Origin: Paracoccus contaminans
Lineage (GTDB): Bacteria; Pseudomonadota; Alphaproteobacteria; Rhodobacterales; Rhodobacteraceae
DNA: 64,000 nt
Assembly: GCF_002105555.1 (NCBI RefSeq)
Contig: NZ_CP020612.1
Coordinates: 2,286,001-2,350,000 of the forward strand
Direction of reading: 5' to 3'
The notes under the pieces are model-generated. The model was not told where the DNA came from. It searched no databases and worked only from the letters and a program-made list of their open reading frames with translations. Made by a program: the position numbers and the translations under genes. How positions within the stretch are numbered: position 1 is the stretch's first letter; every line of letters begins with the position of its first letter. Below are positions 8,421 to 16,783 of the stretch, one piece after another.

Positions 8421-9998
8421 TTGCCTTCCACTTTCGGCATTGTCGATCTGTTCGCCGGCCCGGGCGGACTTGGCGAGGGGTTCGCTTCCCTCGTCGAGGA
8501 CGGCCATGCGCCGTTCCGGATCGGCATTTCGGTCGAGAAGGAGGCGTCGGCCCATCGGACCCTGACGCTGCGTGCTTTTCTGCGCGAGTACCGTGCACGT
8601 CATGGCGTCTTGCCGAAGGAGCTCATCGATTTCCATGCCGGGCTGGCATCCGAACCGGACTGGTCAGCCGTCGATGCCGAAGCCTGGCAGCATGCCATCG
8701 ACGAAGCCCGCGCGCTTGAGCTCGGCACCAAGGCTGCGGCGACCGCCATTGATGGCGCCATCGCGACGCTGAAAGCAAAGTACGACGACACGATCCTGAT
8801 CGGCGGCCCGCCCTGTCAGGCCTATTCCCTGGTGGGGCGTGTCCGTTCCAGAGGCAAGGTCGGCTACGTCCCGGAGGAGGATGCGCGGCACTACCTCTTT
8901 CGCGAGTACATCCGGGTCCTCGACAAGCTTCGCCCGGCCGCCTTCGTTATGGAAAACGTCAAGGGCATGCTTTCGTCGACAGTCGAGAGCCGGCTTGTCT
9001 TCGAGATGCTGATGGAGGATCTGTCCTCGCTCGGCACGGGTCACGCCCATCACTACGAACTTCGTGCCGTCCGGGTCGAGGATGGCAAGGCCAGCCTGCA
9101 GGAAGCGTCACAGCCCTCGGACTTCATCGTGCGCTCCGAGGCGTTCGGAGTCCCCCAGCGTCGCCACAGGGTGATCATCGTCGGCATCCGTTCGGACCTC
9201 GCAGGACGGACCAGGGATGCGCAGATCGCTGTGTCGGGTAGAGTGCGGACCGTCCGCGATGTAATCGAAACGATGCCATCCTTGCGGAGCGGCATCAGCC
9301 GCGGGCTCGACGACGCGGCCGCCTGGCGGGAAGAAGTCGTCGGCGCCGCGAGCATGCTGGCCGGCATTTCCAAGGGGAAGGACGACCAGGCGCTCCGTGA
9401 GGCATTCCTGAGCGTTTCGGAGCGAGTGAAGGAAAATCCGCCTATCGTTCGGGCTGCGTCACGGTTGCCAGACGGCTACGGCACTTCAAACGATGAGTTG
9501 CTACAGTGGATCGAGCGACCGGAACTTCGCGCGATCGCTCAGCACGAGACGCGCGGGCACATGGCGTCGGACCTGGGCCGCTACTTGTTTGCTGCAGTGT
9601 TCGGAGCCGTCCGTGGCTGCAGCCCGAAAGCCGCCGATTTCCCTCTAGCGCTCAGCCCCGATCACCGAAACTGGCACAGCGGTGTGTTCAATGACCGCTT
9701 CCGGGTTCAGCTGGCGGACGAGGCATCGACCACGGTCACGAGCCACATCTCGAAGGATGGCCACTACTTCATTCACCCCGATCCGATCCAGTGCCGGAGC
9801 CTGACGGTTCGCGAAGCCGCCCGGCTGCAGACATTTCCTGACGATTACCTGTTTCTAGGCAACCGAACGCAGCAGTATGTCCAGGTCGGAAACGCTGTGC
9901 CGCCGCTCCTGGCACGTCAGATCGCAGCGGTTGTGCACGTCACGCTTCAAAAGCCAGCAACCCAGCGAACGAACATGTTCGTTTCAGCGAACGATTGA
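8421..9998 (+). CDS. DNA (cytosine-5) methyltransferase
   Basis: A 525-residue C5-cytosine methyltransferase. All major motifs are readable: I (LFAGPGGLGEGF, about residues 9-20), IV (GGPPCQAYS, catalytic Cys near 132), VI (ENVKGM, about 177), VIII (QRRHRVIIVG, about 247), IX/X (TVREAARLQTFPDDY near 462 and VGNAVPP near 489). The target recognition region between VIII and IX is long and its site cannot be read from sequence. I chose TTG 8421 because GGAG stands at 8411 and residue 1 directly precedes motif I. Its 3' end overlaps palindromes that feed the downstream operon. It probably marks self DNA for the defence cassette. Confidence 0.93.
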   Translation: MPSTFGIVDLFAGPGGLGEGFASLVEDGHAPFRIGISVEKEASAHRTLTLRAFLREYRARHGVLPKELIDFHAGLASEPDWSAVDAEAWQHAIDEARALELGTKAAATAIDGAIATLKAKYDDTILIGGPPCQAYSLVGRVRSRGKVGYVPEEDARHYLFREYIRVLDKLRPAAFVMENVKGMLSSTVESRLVFEMLMEDLSSLGTGHAHHYELRAVRVEDGKASLQEASQPSDFIVRSEAFGVPQRRHRVIIVGIRSDLAGRTRDAQIAVSGRVRTVRDVIETMPSLRSGISRGLDDAAAWREEVVGAASMLAGISKGKDDQALREAFLSVSERVKENPPIVRAASRLPDGYGTSNDELLQWIERPELRAIAQHETRGHMASDLGRYLFAAVFGAVRGCSPKAADFPLALSPDHRNWHSGVFNDRFRVQLADEASTTVTSHISKDGHYFIHPDPIQCRSLTVREAARLQTFPDDYLFLGNRTQQYVQVGNAVPPLLARQIAAVVHVTLQKPATQRTNMFVSAND

Positions 9999-10023
9999 CA
10001 ATCGTTCGCTCAGGTGAGATATA
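9963..10023 (+). promoter_or_regulatory. Palindrome-embedded promoter of the Z1/MORC operon
   Basis: Two perfect palindromes lie side by side: 9968-9983 (AACGAACATGTTCGTT) and 9986-10010 (arms AGCGAACGATT and AATCGTTCGCT around GAC). The unit CAGCGAACGA occurs at 9963 and 9985, a 22-base spacing that places both on one helix face. A consensus -35 TTGACA (9995-10000) sits in the second palindrome, 17 bases before a -10-like GATATA (10018-10023). The stop codon of the methyltransferase is inside the element. This layout fits a repressed or autoregulated promoter, and the HTH domain of the next protein is the obvious candidate regulator. Confidence 0.7.
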
Positions 10024-10186
10024 TGGTTCGTGCCAGCATACGGCACTGTGTGTAACTCATCTGGATAGAGCGTAGGGGCGAGGCAAATCCCGAGCAGAAG
10101 CGTCGTTGGGCCCAGTCCACGGCGGGTCTGTGGAGATGTCTCTTCGACTGCGACCGCATTCCCTTCCAGATCATCGCGGAGAACCC

Positions 10187-13021
10187 ATGTCGCTCTCATC
10201 CCTTCTGAAGGACCTGCGCGTCCAATCGGGCCAATCGCTCCAGCAGGTCGCCGAAAAGGTCGGTTCGTCCAAGGCCTACCTGTCCGAGCTCGAACGCGGC
10301 GTGGCGAAGAACCCGGGCATCGACCTGCTGAAGGCGCTCGCCCACAACTACGGCGTTTCCGTTGCGACGCTGATTGGCGAAGCCGACGCGGCGCCGTTGC
10401 CCCCGCCCGTGGCCGGTCAGGTCGAGGCATGGGTAAGCAACATCCGGAAGGAGCAGGCTGCCGGGCTGGATCTCGAAACCGCGGCAAACGAGGCCCGCGC
10501 GTCCTTCGAGCGACTTCTTGGCCCGCTCGACCCGCAGCACGAGGCGAACTGGAAGGCGGCTGTCAGCGAGCTTGAAGCCGCGTTCGAGCGGAAGATCGAG
10601 TATCTTGGCAACTATTCGCTCCGCAAGCCGCGACGGCCGCACTGGTATGACGGTCCGCGCGCGGGCGATCTGCACTGGCCGAAGCTCGAGGCCTTCCTGC
10701 TGTCTCGCAAGGGCTGGTCGAAGGAGACCGTTGCGAGCATCGACGCAACATCGACCGAGGTAGTCTCGCTTCTCGAAAATCCCGCCCAGAGCGAGTTCCG
10801 GGGTCGAGGACTGGTGGTCGGCTATGTGCAGAGCGGGAAGACTGCCAACATGGAAGCGGTCATCGCCAAGGCGGTCGATGCAGGGTACCGCTTCGTGATC
10901 ATCCTGACAGGCATGACAAATTCGCTGCGAACGCAGACTCAGGATCGCATCGAGTCCGATCTGGTCGAGCGCAACAAGTACGGGTGGCACAGCCACACCA
11001 CAAGCGACTCCGACTTCCGGAAGCCGGCGAGTAAGTGGTTTTCGATTATGGACCCGGTGCAGATCGCTGCCGTGAAGAAGAATGTGGCGCCACTTGAAGC
11101 GCTTCTCGGCACGATCGAGAAGACGCCGCCAACGCACCGCGCGCGCATGCCTGTGCTTATTGTAGATGACGAATGCGATCAGGCCGGCGTCAATGCGACC
11201 GGCAGTCAGTACAACATGACGGCGATCAACGCGCTCATCCGCAAGATTCTCGCGGCACTGCCGAAGGTCCAATACGTCGGATACACGGCGACGCCCTTTG
11301 CAAACGTGCTGATCAACCCGGAGAAGCCGACCGGCGGCCTGGACGACCTATATCCCGAGGACTTCATCACGAGCCTGCCAAAGCCCGAAGGTTATTTCGG
11401 TCCGGAGAGCCTGTTCGGGCGCGACCCGATCGATGCCGATGACGAGAAACCGGAGGAGTCCGGACTCGACATGATCCGTGGGGTCGATGACGCCGAGGTA
11501 GCCCTCGTCCGTCCACCGTCAGCGAAGGACCGTTTCACCTTTGAGCCCGGCATCCCGAAATCGCTCGACAAGGCGCTTTCCTACTTCGTGCTTGCAACCG
11601 CCGCCCGCTATGTACGTGGGCAGTCGCGCCAGCACAGTTCGATGCTGGTGCACACGACGGTCTACACGCACCCGCATCACGCGCTGGCCGACAAGATCGC
11701 GGCCTGGCAGAACGGGCTCGCCAAGAAGATCTCGAAGGGCGACGAGAAGACGTTCGATCGACTTGAGAGGCTCTGGCTCGAAGAGGTGGCCAAGGTCGAT
11801 GCGGGCCGCTTCGGCCTTGCGCCGACATCGTTCAGCGCGCTGAGGCCTGAGCTCGAGAAGGTCCTCGATGACATCGCGATCGTGGTCGAGAACAGCGACA
11901 GCGAGACGCGGCTCGACTACGCGTCGGGGCCGAAGAAGTACATTGTGGTCGGCGGCTCGGTGCTCGCGCGTGGTCTCACAATTGAGGGGCTGGTCGTCAG
12001 CTACTTCGTGCGCTCATCGAACCAGTACGACACCCTCCTTCAGATGGGCCGATGGTTCGGATATCGGCCCGGTTACGAGGACCTCCCGCGGATCTGGATG
12101 ACCGACGACCTGCGGACATCGTTCCGTGATCTGGCGACGGTCGAGGCCGAGATCCGGGCCGACATTCAGCAGTACCGCAAACGCGAGGTGACACCGGCGG
12201 ATTTCTCGATCCGGGTGCGACGCATTCCTGGATTGGCCATCACCGCTGCCAAGAAGATGTATGCGGCCAAGGCATGCGACGTGAGCTTCTCGGGAGAGCA
12301 CATCCAGACCATACGCTTCCCGCACCGTGACGAGGACTTTCTTCGGCACAACTGGGAGGCTGCGGCCGAGCTGGTCGATGCGGCAGCGAGCCAAGGTATC
12401 AAGCCTGCGCGGCGCGGCCGTCTGATCGAAGGCGTATCCTTCGATCTCGCCATGAAGTTTCTGGAGACTTACAGAAGTGACCAGCGCGATCTGATCTCGG
12501 GAAAGCTGTTGGAATACATCCGGCTCGAGGCGAGTCGGGCCGATCAGCCGTACGAAACCTGGAACATCGCGATCGTCGAAACAGGCGGAACCCGCCGCTC
12601 CGTTGAGCCGCTTGGTGCCTTCGGCAATGTCGGCCTCGTCAACCGGGCACGCCTCAAGGGACTGACACGCGACGGTCTCGCCGACATCAAGGCTCTGATG
12701 TCGCGGGACGACGTGCTTATGGACGTCACCGGCTCGCCCGATGACAGGTCTTGGGACAGCGTTAAGGAATTCCGTCAGGCGCTGGTCGGTGACCGGGTTC
12801 CACTGCTGCTCCTTTACGCAATCGATGAGGCGTCGGTACCGAGGTCTGAGAAGCTGCGCGAACCCCTCGGCGCGGTGCGCGACATGCTGGGAATTGGCCT
12901 CGTTCTGCCAGAGCGGGGCGCGAAGACAAGCTATGTCCGCGTCCCGATCAACCAGGACGACGGCGACGAGGAGGACGTTCAGGCAGACATCGACGGCGAT
13001 GCCGGACAGGCTGCGAAATGA
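10187..13021 (+). CDS. HTH-Z1 superfamily II helicase fusion
   Basis: A 944-residue protein. Residues 1-65 form an Xre/Cro-type HTH (VQSGQSLQQVAEKVGSSKAY and following). The rest is a Z1-domain superfamily II helicase-like ATPase: Walker A GYVQSGKTANM (about 211-221), DEAD-box-like VDDECD (about 326), GYTATPF (about 364), GGSVLARGLTIEG (about 590) and an arginine-finger-type QMGRWFGYR (about 618). Start ATG 10187 follows GCGGAGAA. It overlaps the next gene by ATGA. Z1 helicases with GHKL ATPases, methyltransferases and PD-(D/E)XK nucleases were described as restriction-linked systems by Iyer, Abhiman and Aravind (2008). The N-terminal HTH may couple regulation to the effector. Confidence 0.88.
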   Translation: MSLSSLLKDLRVQSGQSLQQVAEKVGSSKAYLSELERGVAKNPGIDLLKALAHNYGVSVATLIGEADAAPLPPPVAGQVEAWVSNIRKEQAAGLDLETAANEARASFERLLGPLDPQHEANWKAAVSELEAAFERKIEYLGNYSLRKPRRPHWYDGPRAGDLHWPKLEAFLLSRKGWSKETVASIDATSTEVVSLLENPAQSEFRGRGLVVGYVQSGKTANMEAVIAKAVDAGYRFVIILTGMTNSLRTQTQDRIESDLVERNKYGWHSHTTSDSDFRKPASKWFSIMDPVQIAAVKKNVAPLEALLGTIEKTPPTHRARMPVLIVDDECDQAGVNATGSQYNMTAINALIRKILAALPKVQYVGYTATPFANVLINPEKPTGGLDDLYPEDFITSLPKPEGYFGPESLFGRDPIDADDEKPEESGLDMIRGVDDAEVALVRPPSAKDRFTFEPGIPKSLDKALSYFVLATAARYVRGQSRQHSSMLVHTTVYTHPHHALADKIAAWQNGLAKKISKGDEKTFDRLERLWLEEVAKVDAGRFGLAPTSFSALRPELEKVLDDIAIVVENSDSETRLDYASGPKKYIVVGGSVLARGLTIEGLVVSYFVRSSNQYDTLLQMGRWFGYRPGYEDLPRIWMTDDLRTSFRDLATVEAEIRADIQQYRKREVTPADFSIRVRRIPGLAITAAKKMYAAKACDVSFSGEHIQTIRFPHRDEDFLRHNWEAAAELVDAAASQGIKPARRGRLIEGVSFDLAMKFLETYRSDQRDLISGKLLEYIRLEASRADQPYETWNIAIVETGGTRRSVEPLGAFGNVGLVNRARLKGLTRDGLADIKALMSRDDVLMDVTGSPDDRSWDSVKEFRQALVGDRVPLLLLYAIDEASVPRSEKLREPLGAVRDMLGIGLVLPERGAKTSYVRVPINQDDGDEEDVQADIDGDAGQAAK

Positions 13022-14037
13022 CGGACGGAACCCGTGCGGGCATCGGCTGGGAACGCCTGCGGCAGGAGTCAGGTGCGCAGGCGAGTGATCTGGGCGTGCC
13101 CTCCCTGGTGCTTGACGCCTCGGCTGGCGCTGGCCCGGCCCGCCTCGCGATAGGAGCTGAGCGCGAAGCGCGGCTTCTTGTCCCGCTCGCAGCCGGTGAG
13201 CGGTTCCCGATGGTCCACGATACGCACGGTCTTGAACTCAGGGACAGCGTGCTTCTGCTGCAGGGACAGCCGGTCCGGTTCATCGATGTCGCCTGCCGCG
13301 GCGAGCGTCTCGAGGCCGTCTTCGAGAAGCTGGTCGATGAAGTCGTTCGGCGCCTGAGAGGGGGCGCCGCGCCGGCGAACGCGCTCGAGGATGCAATCAC
13401 CGACTTTCGCAATCTCCTCTCGGGCGCTAACCGCGAGCGTCCTTCGATCGAAACCGCACTCGGGCTGATTGGCGAGCTCATCATCCTGAATCGGCTACTT
13501 CTTGTTGATCCCGACGCCTGGCAACTCTGGACCGGGCCGGCTGGCGGCCGTCACGACTTCCGTGGCGGTGACCGGGCAATCGAGGTCAAGACTTCGCTTC
13601 GTGCCCAGTCCCGAATCGTGGAGGTATCTGCAATTGACCAGCTGGCAGCGCCCCCCGGTGGACATCTGCTGCTCGCGCACTGCGTGCTCGAGTATGACGG
13701 GGCTGGGCCTCTTTCGGTTGTGGGTGAGGCGACGCATGCGTGCACGATCGCAAGCGATCCTGCCGCCGTGGCCGATCGGCTCGCCCTGCTCGGATACGAT
13801 CAAGCCCAGGCCGATGAGTGGTCCTCGTTCAGGTTCTCCCTGTTCTCGCAGGAGCTCTATTCGGTGACCGACGGCTTTCCGCGGCTCACCCCCGCCTCGT
13901 TTGCGGAGGGAGAACTGCCGGTCGGGGTCAGCCACTTCCGCTACCGGGTGAATCTCGATTTTGCGTCGGAGTTTCGATTCAGGCCCGCCGAGGCCGACAA
14001 TGCGCTTCAGGAGATAGTGTCATGTCTAAGCCTCTGA
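13018..14037 (+). CDS. PD-(D/E)XK motif protein (DUF4420-like)
   Basis: A 339-residue protein with a restriction-endonuclease-like core: GELIILNRLL (Glu in a helix, about residue 152), GGRHDFR (Asp about 181) and AIEVKTS (E-x-K about 191-193). This order and spacing match the PD-(D/E)XK family annotated as DUF4420, which recurs in Z1/MORC operons. The N-terminal ~130 residues are less recognisable and may mediate interactions. It starts with an ATGA overlap of the helicase gene, and the ATPase gene begins 16 bases before its stop. It is the most likely DNA-cleaving subunit of the cassette, although an intact active site does not prove activity. Confidence 0.85.
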   Translation: MTDGTRAGIGWERLRQESGAQASDLGVPSLVLDASAGAGPARLAIGAEREARLLVPLAAGERFPMVHDTHGLELRDSVLLLQGQPVRFIDVACRGERLEAVFEKLVDEVVRRLRGGAAPANALEDAITDFRNLLSGANRERPSIETALGLIGELIILNRLLLVDPDAWQLWTGPAGGRHDFRGGDRAIEVKTSLRAQSRIVEVSAIDQLAAPPGGHLLLAHCVLEYDGAGPLSVVGEATHACTIASDPAAVADRLALLGYDQAQADEWSSFRFSLFSQELYSVTDGFPRLTPASFAEGELPVGVSHFRYRVNLDFASEFRFRPAEADNALQEIVSCLSL

Positions 14038-15881
14038 GTCTCCATGCGGAACGCTTCGCGGCTGCAGGTGGCATGGCTGCCGACGGAATGAAGAAGCTTC
14101 TGGGCACACCTGCGCTGTCCCTGCTGGAGACGGTGGTGAGGGAGACGGTCCAGAACAGCTGGGATGCACGGCTCGTCGAGTCCGGCGTCGGCTACAGGAT
14201 TGGCTTGCGAGAGCTGCGGCCAGAGGAGGCTGCCATTCTCCGCGATGAGATTCTCGCCAAGCTCCCTCCGTCCAAGGAGTCCGCAGACCCACTGCTTGCC
14301 TACCTTTCCTCGAAGCATCCGGTCGTCATGGAGATTTCCGACTGGAGGACCCGTGGCCTCGGCGGTCCATCTCGGGCGAACGTGCTGCCGAAGCCAGGGG
14401 AGCACAACGACTTCGTGAATTTCGTGCGCAACATGGGTGCCCGTCGTGACATGGCGGGCGGTGGCGGCACTTATGGCTACGGGAAGAGTTCGCTCTATCA
14501 GCTCAGTCGATGTGCCACGGTCCTCGTTGACTCGGTCTCGCTGACTCCTTCCGCGCGGATCGTTCACCGCTTCATTGGATGCCACTTGGGCGATGCCCAC
14601 GACAGCAAGCGCCATGGCCGGCTGACCGGTCGCCACTGGTGGGGCGTGGCCGATGCCGACGACGCGGACGTGGTCGATCCGGTTACTGGTCGCAGCGCCG
14701 TTCGGCTGCGGAAGGCGCTCGGGCTTCCTGATCGGGGAGCCGACGCCACGGGAACAACGCTGGTCGTGCTCGACCCCGATCTCGAGGACCGCCCGCTCGA
14801 GGCGGTTGCGGCCGAAATCCAGGAGGCGCTTCTCTGGTACCTCTGGCCAAAGATGCTCCTCGGCGCCGATGGCCAAAGGGCCATGGCCATCGAGGTCGAA
14901 CTCAACGGAGAGCTGTTGCCGCTTCCGGCACCCGAAGATTTCCCGCCACTCGACCTGTTCGTTGAGGCCTATCGCACCGTGAAGGCTGGAGGGCCAAACC
15001 TGACCAGGATCGCTTCCGAGCGGCCCATCCAGCACCTCGGCCTCTGCTCCATCAGACGCGGCTTCAGGAGGCCTCGGCAGTTTCTCGGCGACCCCGCTGG
15101 CAGCATCATCCCGGCCACCAGTGCGCACATAGCCCTCATGCGTCCGGTTGAACTGGTCGTGAAGTACATCGAGGGCACCCACCTGCCAAGTGACACCGTC
15201 GAATGGGCCGGGGTCTTCATCTGTGACGACGATCCCGTAGTTGAGCAAGCTTTCGCCGACGCTGAGCCACCTGCCCACGACGACTGGATCCCGGACAAGA
15301 TGCCGAAGAGCTGGGCAAAGACCTTCGTGCGGGTTGCGCTGGCAAGGCTGAAGTACCTCGCGGCATCATACGCATATCCGGCTTCGTCCTCCACGTCCGG
15401 AGCATCCGAGCAGCCACCGCTTGCCAAGGCGGCCGACCTTCTCGGCAGCTGCATGCCCGCAGTCGGAGGTACGGGCGGCGGTGGCGGCGGGTCGCGCGGC
15501 CGTGGAAATGGCCGAGGCGGCGGTGGTCGCGGCGGAGGCCGTAGCTGGCGGGTCAGCGAGCCACGTTTCGTAGCGTTGCAGGAAGGCGCTACCGGGGCCG
15601 AAGCGCTCTTCGAGATCGACGTGGACAACAATACGGAGCGGGCAATCCGCCTTACCGCCATACCTGCTCCTGTGATCGATGGTGTCTTGGCAGGTCCGGA
15701 CGAGGGTGACGTCGTCGTCACGTTCGTATGCTGGGAAGATCAGGACGGCAATCAGCTGACCACGTCGCCTGAGCTGGTCGCAACGCCGGACGAGAGCGGC
15801 AGCTATCGTGCGCGTATCATCGTGCCTGATGTTGCAGCGGCCGGAGTGCGAGTGGCGGCAGCTGAGCAGGCACCGTCATGA
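14022..15881 (+). CDS. GHKL ATPase of the MORC/MutL-like defence class
   Basis: A 619-residue protein. The GHKL ATP-binding motifs are clear: N-box VRETVQNSWDA (about residues 40-50, with Glu, Asn and Asp), G1 DWRTRGLGG (about 106) and G2 GGGGTYGYGKSSLY (about 146-159). A middle transducer-like region follows. Residues of about 483-508 form a Gly/Arg-rich linker with RGRG and RGGG units. The C-terminal ~110 residues look like a beta-rich domain. Start ATG 14022 follows AGGAG and lies within the previous gene. By family knowledge these ATPases act as ATP-gated DNA clamps; a role in sensing or looping foreign DNA is inference. Confidence 0.87.
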   Translation: MSKPLSLHAERFAAAGGMAADGMKKLLGTPALSLLETVVRETVQNSWDARLVESGVGYRIGLRELRPEEAAILRDEILAKLPPSKESADPLLAYLSSKHPVVMEISDWRTRGLGGPSRANVLPKPGEHNDFVNFVRNMGARRDMAGGGGTYGYGKSSLYQLSRCATVLVDSVSLTPSARIVHRFIGCHLGDAHDSKRHGRLTGRHWWGVADADDADVVDPVTGRSAVRLRKALGLPDRGADATGTTLVVLDPDLEDRPLEAVAAEIQEALLWYLWPKMLLGADGQRAMAIEVELNGELLPLPAPEDFPPLDLFVEAYRTVKAGGPNLTRIASERPIQHLGLCSIRRGFRRPRQFLGDPAGSIIPATSAHIALMRPVELVVKYIEGTHLPSDTVEWAGVFICDDDPVVEQAFADAEPPAHDDWIPDKMPKSWAKTFVRVALARLKYLAASYAYPASSSTSGASEQPPLAKAADLLGSCMPAVGGTGGGGGGSRGRGNGRGGGGRGGGRSWRVSEPRFVALQEGATGAEALFEIDVDNNTERAIRLTAIPAPVIDGVLAGPDEGDVVVTFVCWEDQDGNQLTTSPELVATPDESGSYRARIIVPDVAAAGVRVAAAEQAPS

Positions 15882-16783
15882 CGGCCATTGCCTATCCCTT
15901 CCTTCGTCCCGGCCCCGACCGGATCAGCGCCGGGCCCTGGCTCGTCACGCGTGACGGCGAACCCTGCGTCTTCGCGGACGGCCACCTCGATCACTTTGAC
16001 TACTCGACCAACCTCGAGGCAGTTCGTCATTTCAAGGTCGATGTGGAAGGGGTAGCCGCTGACACCGGGCTTAGGGCCGACGAGATCAAGCTCCTCTGCG
16101 TCGTCACTTTCGGCACCGGTGGCCGCCGCCTCCAGCGCGCGAGAAGAATTGTTACCCGGGAAGTGATCCAAGCCGGTCGCGAGGCCATTGTACTGGCGCT
16201 AGCAATCGATGGTCGCGAGGTCTCAGAGCTCTTCGTGCTCACGACCGAAATCATCCTTCTTTCGTCGGGTACGGTTCGTCGCCGGGTCTCGCCAGTCACG
16301 ACAGGTGCAAGACTTTGGCGAGACGAATTTCGCGCCGCGGTAGAACCGCTCGGTGCGCGCTTCCCGATGGAAGCCGTGAGCTTTGCGACTGTGTTCCCGA
16401 CCGGCCATGGTGATGCACTCTGGTACCTCGACTGGTCACCGCAGACCCTACACCATGACTTCGCAACGTCGGTCCGACTGCTGATCAACCTGGACAGGCC
16501 GGCCTTTGTTGAAGCCGTGCAGCAAGCGGACGAGGTCACACTGAGGATGCTAATGTGCTCGGTAACCACCCAGATGGTCAGGTCGGCCATCGATCTCGAT
16601 CATTTTCCGCTGGACCAAACGGAGGCCAGTCCTTCCTCGGTGTCAGCTGTGATCGAGGCATGGGTGGAACAGGCGTTCCCCGGTCAGTCGGCGGAGGCTG
16701 TGCGGACGCTGGCACAGCATGACCCGTCACGTTTTGAACTCGCGATCGGAAGCCTCTTTGCAGGAGAGCTCGGCAATGAGTGA
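15878..16783 (+). CDS. Uncharacterised protein of the MORC/Z1 operon
   Basis: A 301-residue protein I do not recognise. It starts with an ATGA overlap of the MORC-type ATPase gene and overlaps the next gene by eight bases, so it belongs to the same transcription and translation unit. The sequence is mixed alpha/beta, without signal peptide, membrane segment or obvious catalytic motif. The central part has a beta-rich stretch (residues of about 60-135) and the C-terminal half is helical. Conserved presence next to GHKL/Z1 genes would suggest a structural partner, which can only be inferred here. Confidence 0.7.
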   Translation: MTAIAYPFLRPGPDRISAGPWLVTRDGEPCVFADGHLDHFDYSTNLEAVRHFKVDVEGVAADTGLRADEIKLLCVVTFGTGGRRLQRARRIVTREVIQAGREAIVLALAIDGREVSELFVLTTEIILLSSGTVRRRVSPVTTGARLWRDEFRAAVEPLGARFPMEAVSFATVFPTGHGDALWYLDWSPQTLHHDFATSVRLLINLDRPAFVEAVQQADEVTLRMLMCSVTTQMVRSAIDLDHFPLDQTEASPSSVSAVIEAWVEQAFPGQSAEAVRTLAQHDPSRFELAIGSLFAGELGNE

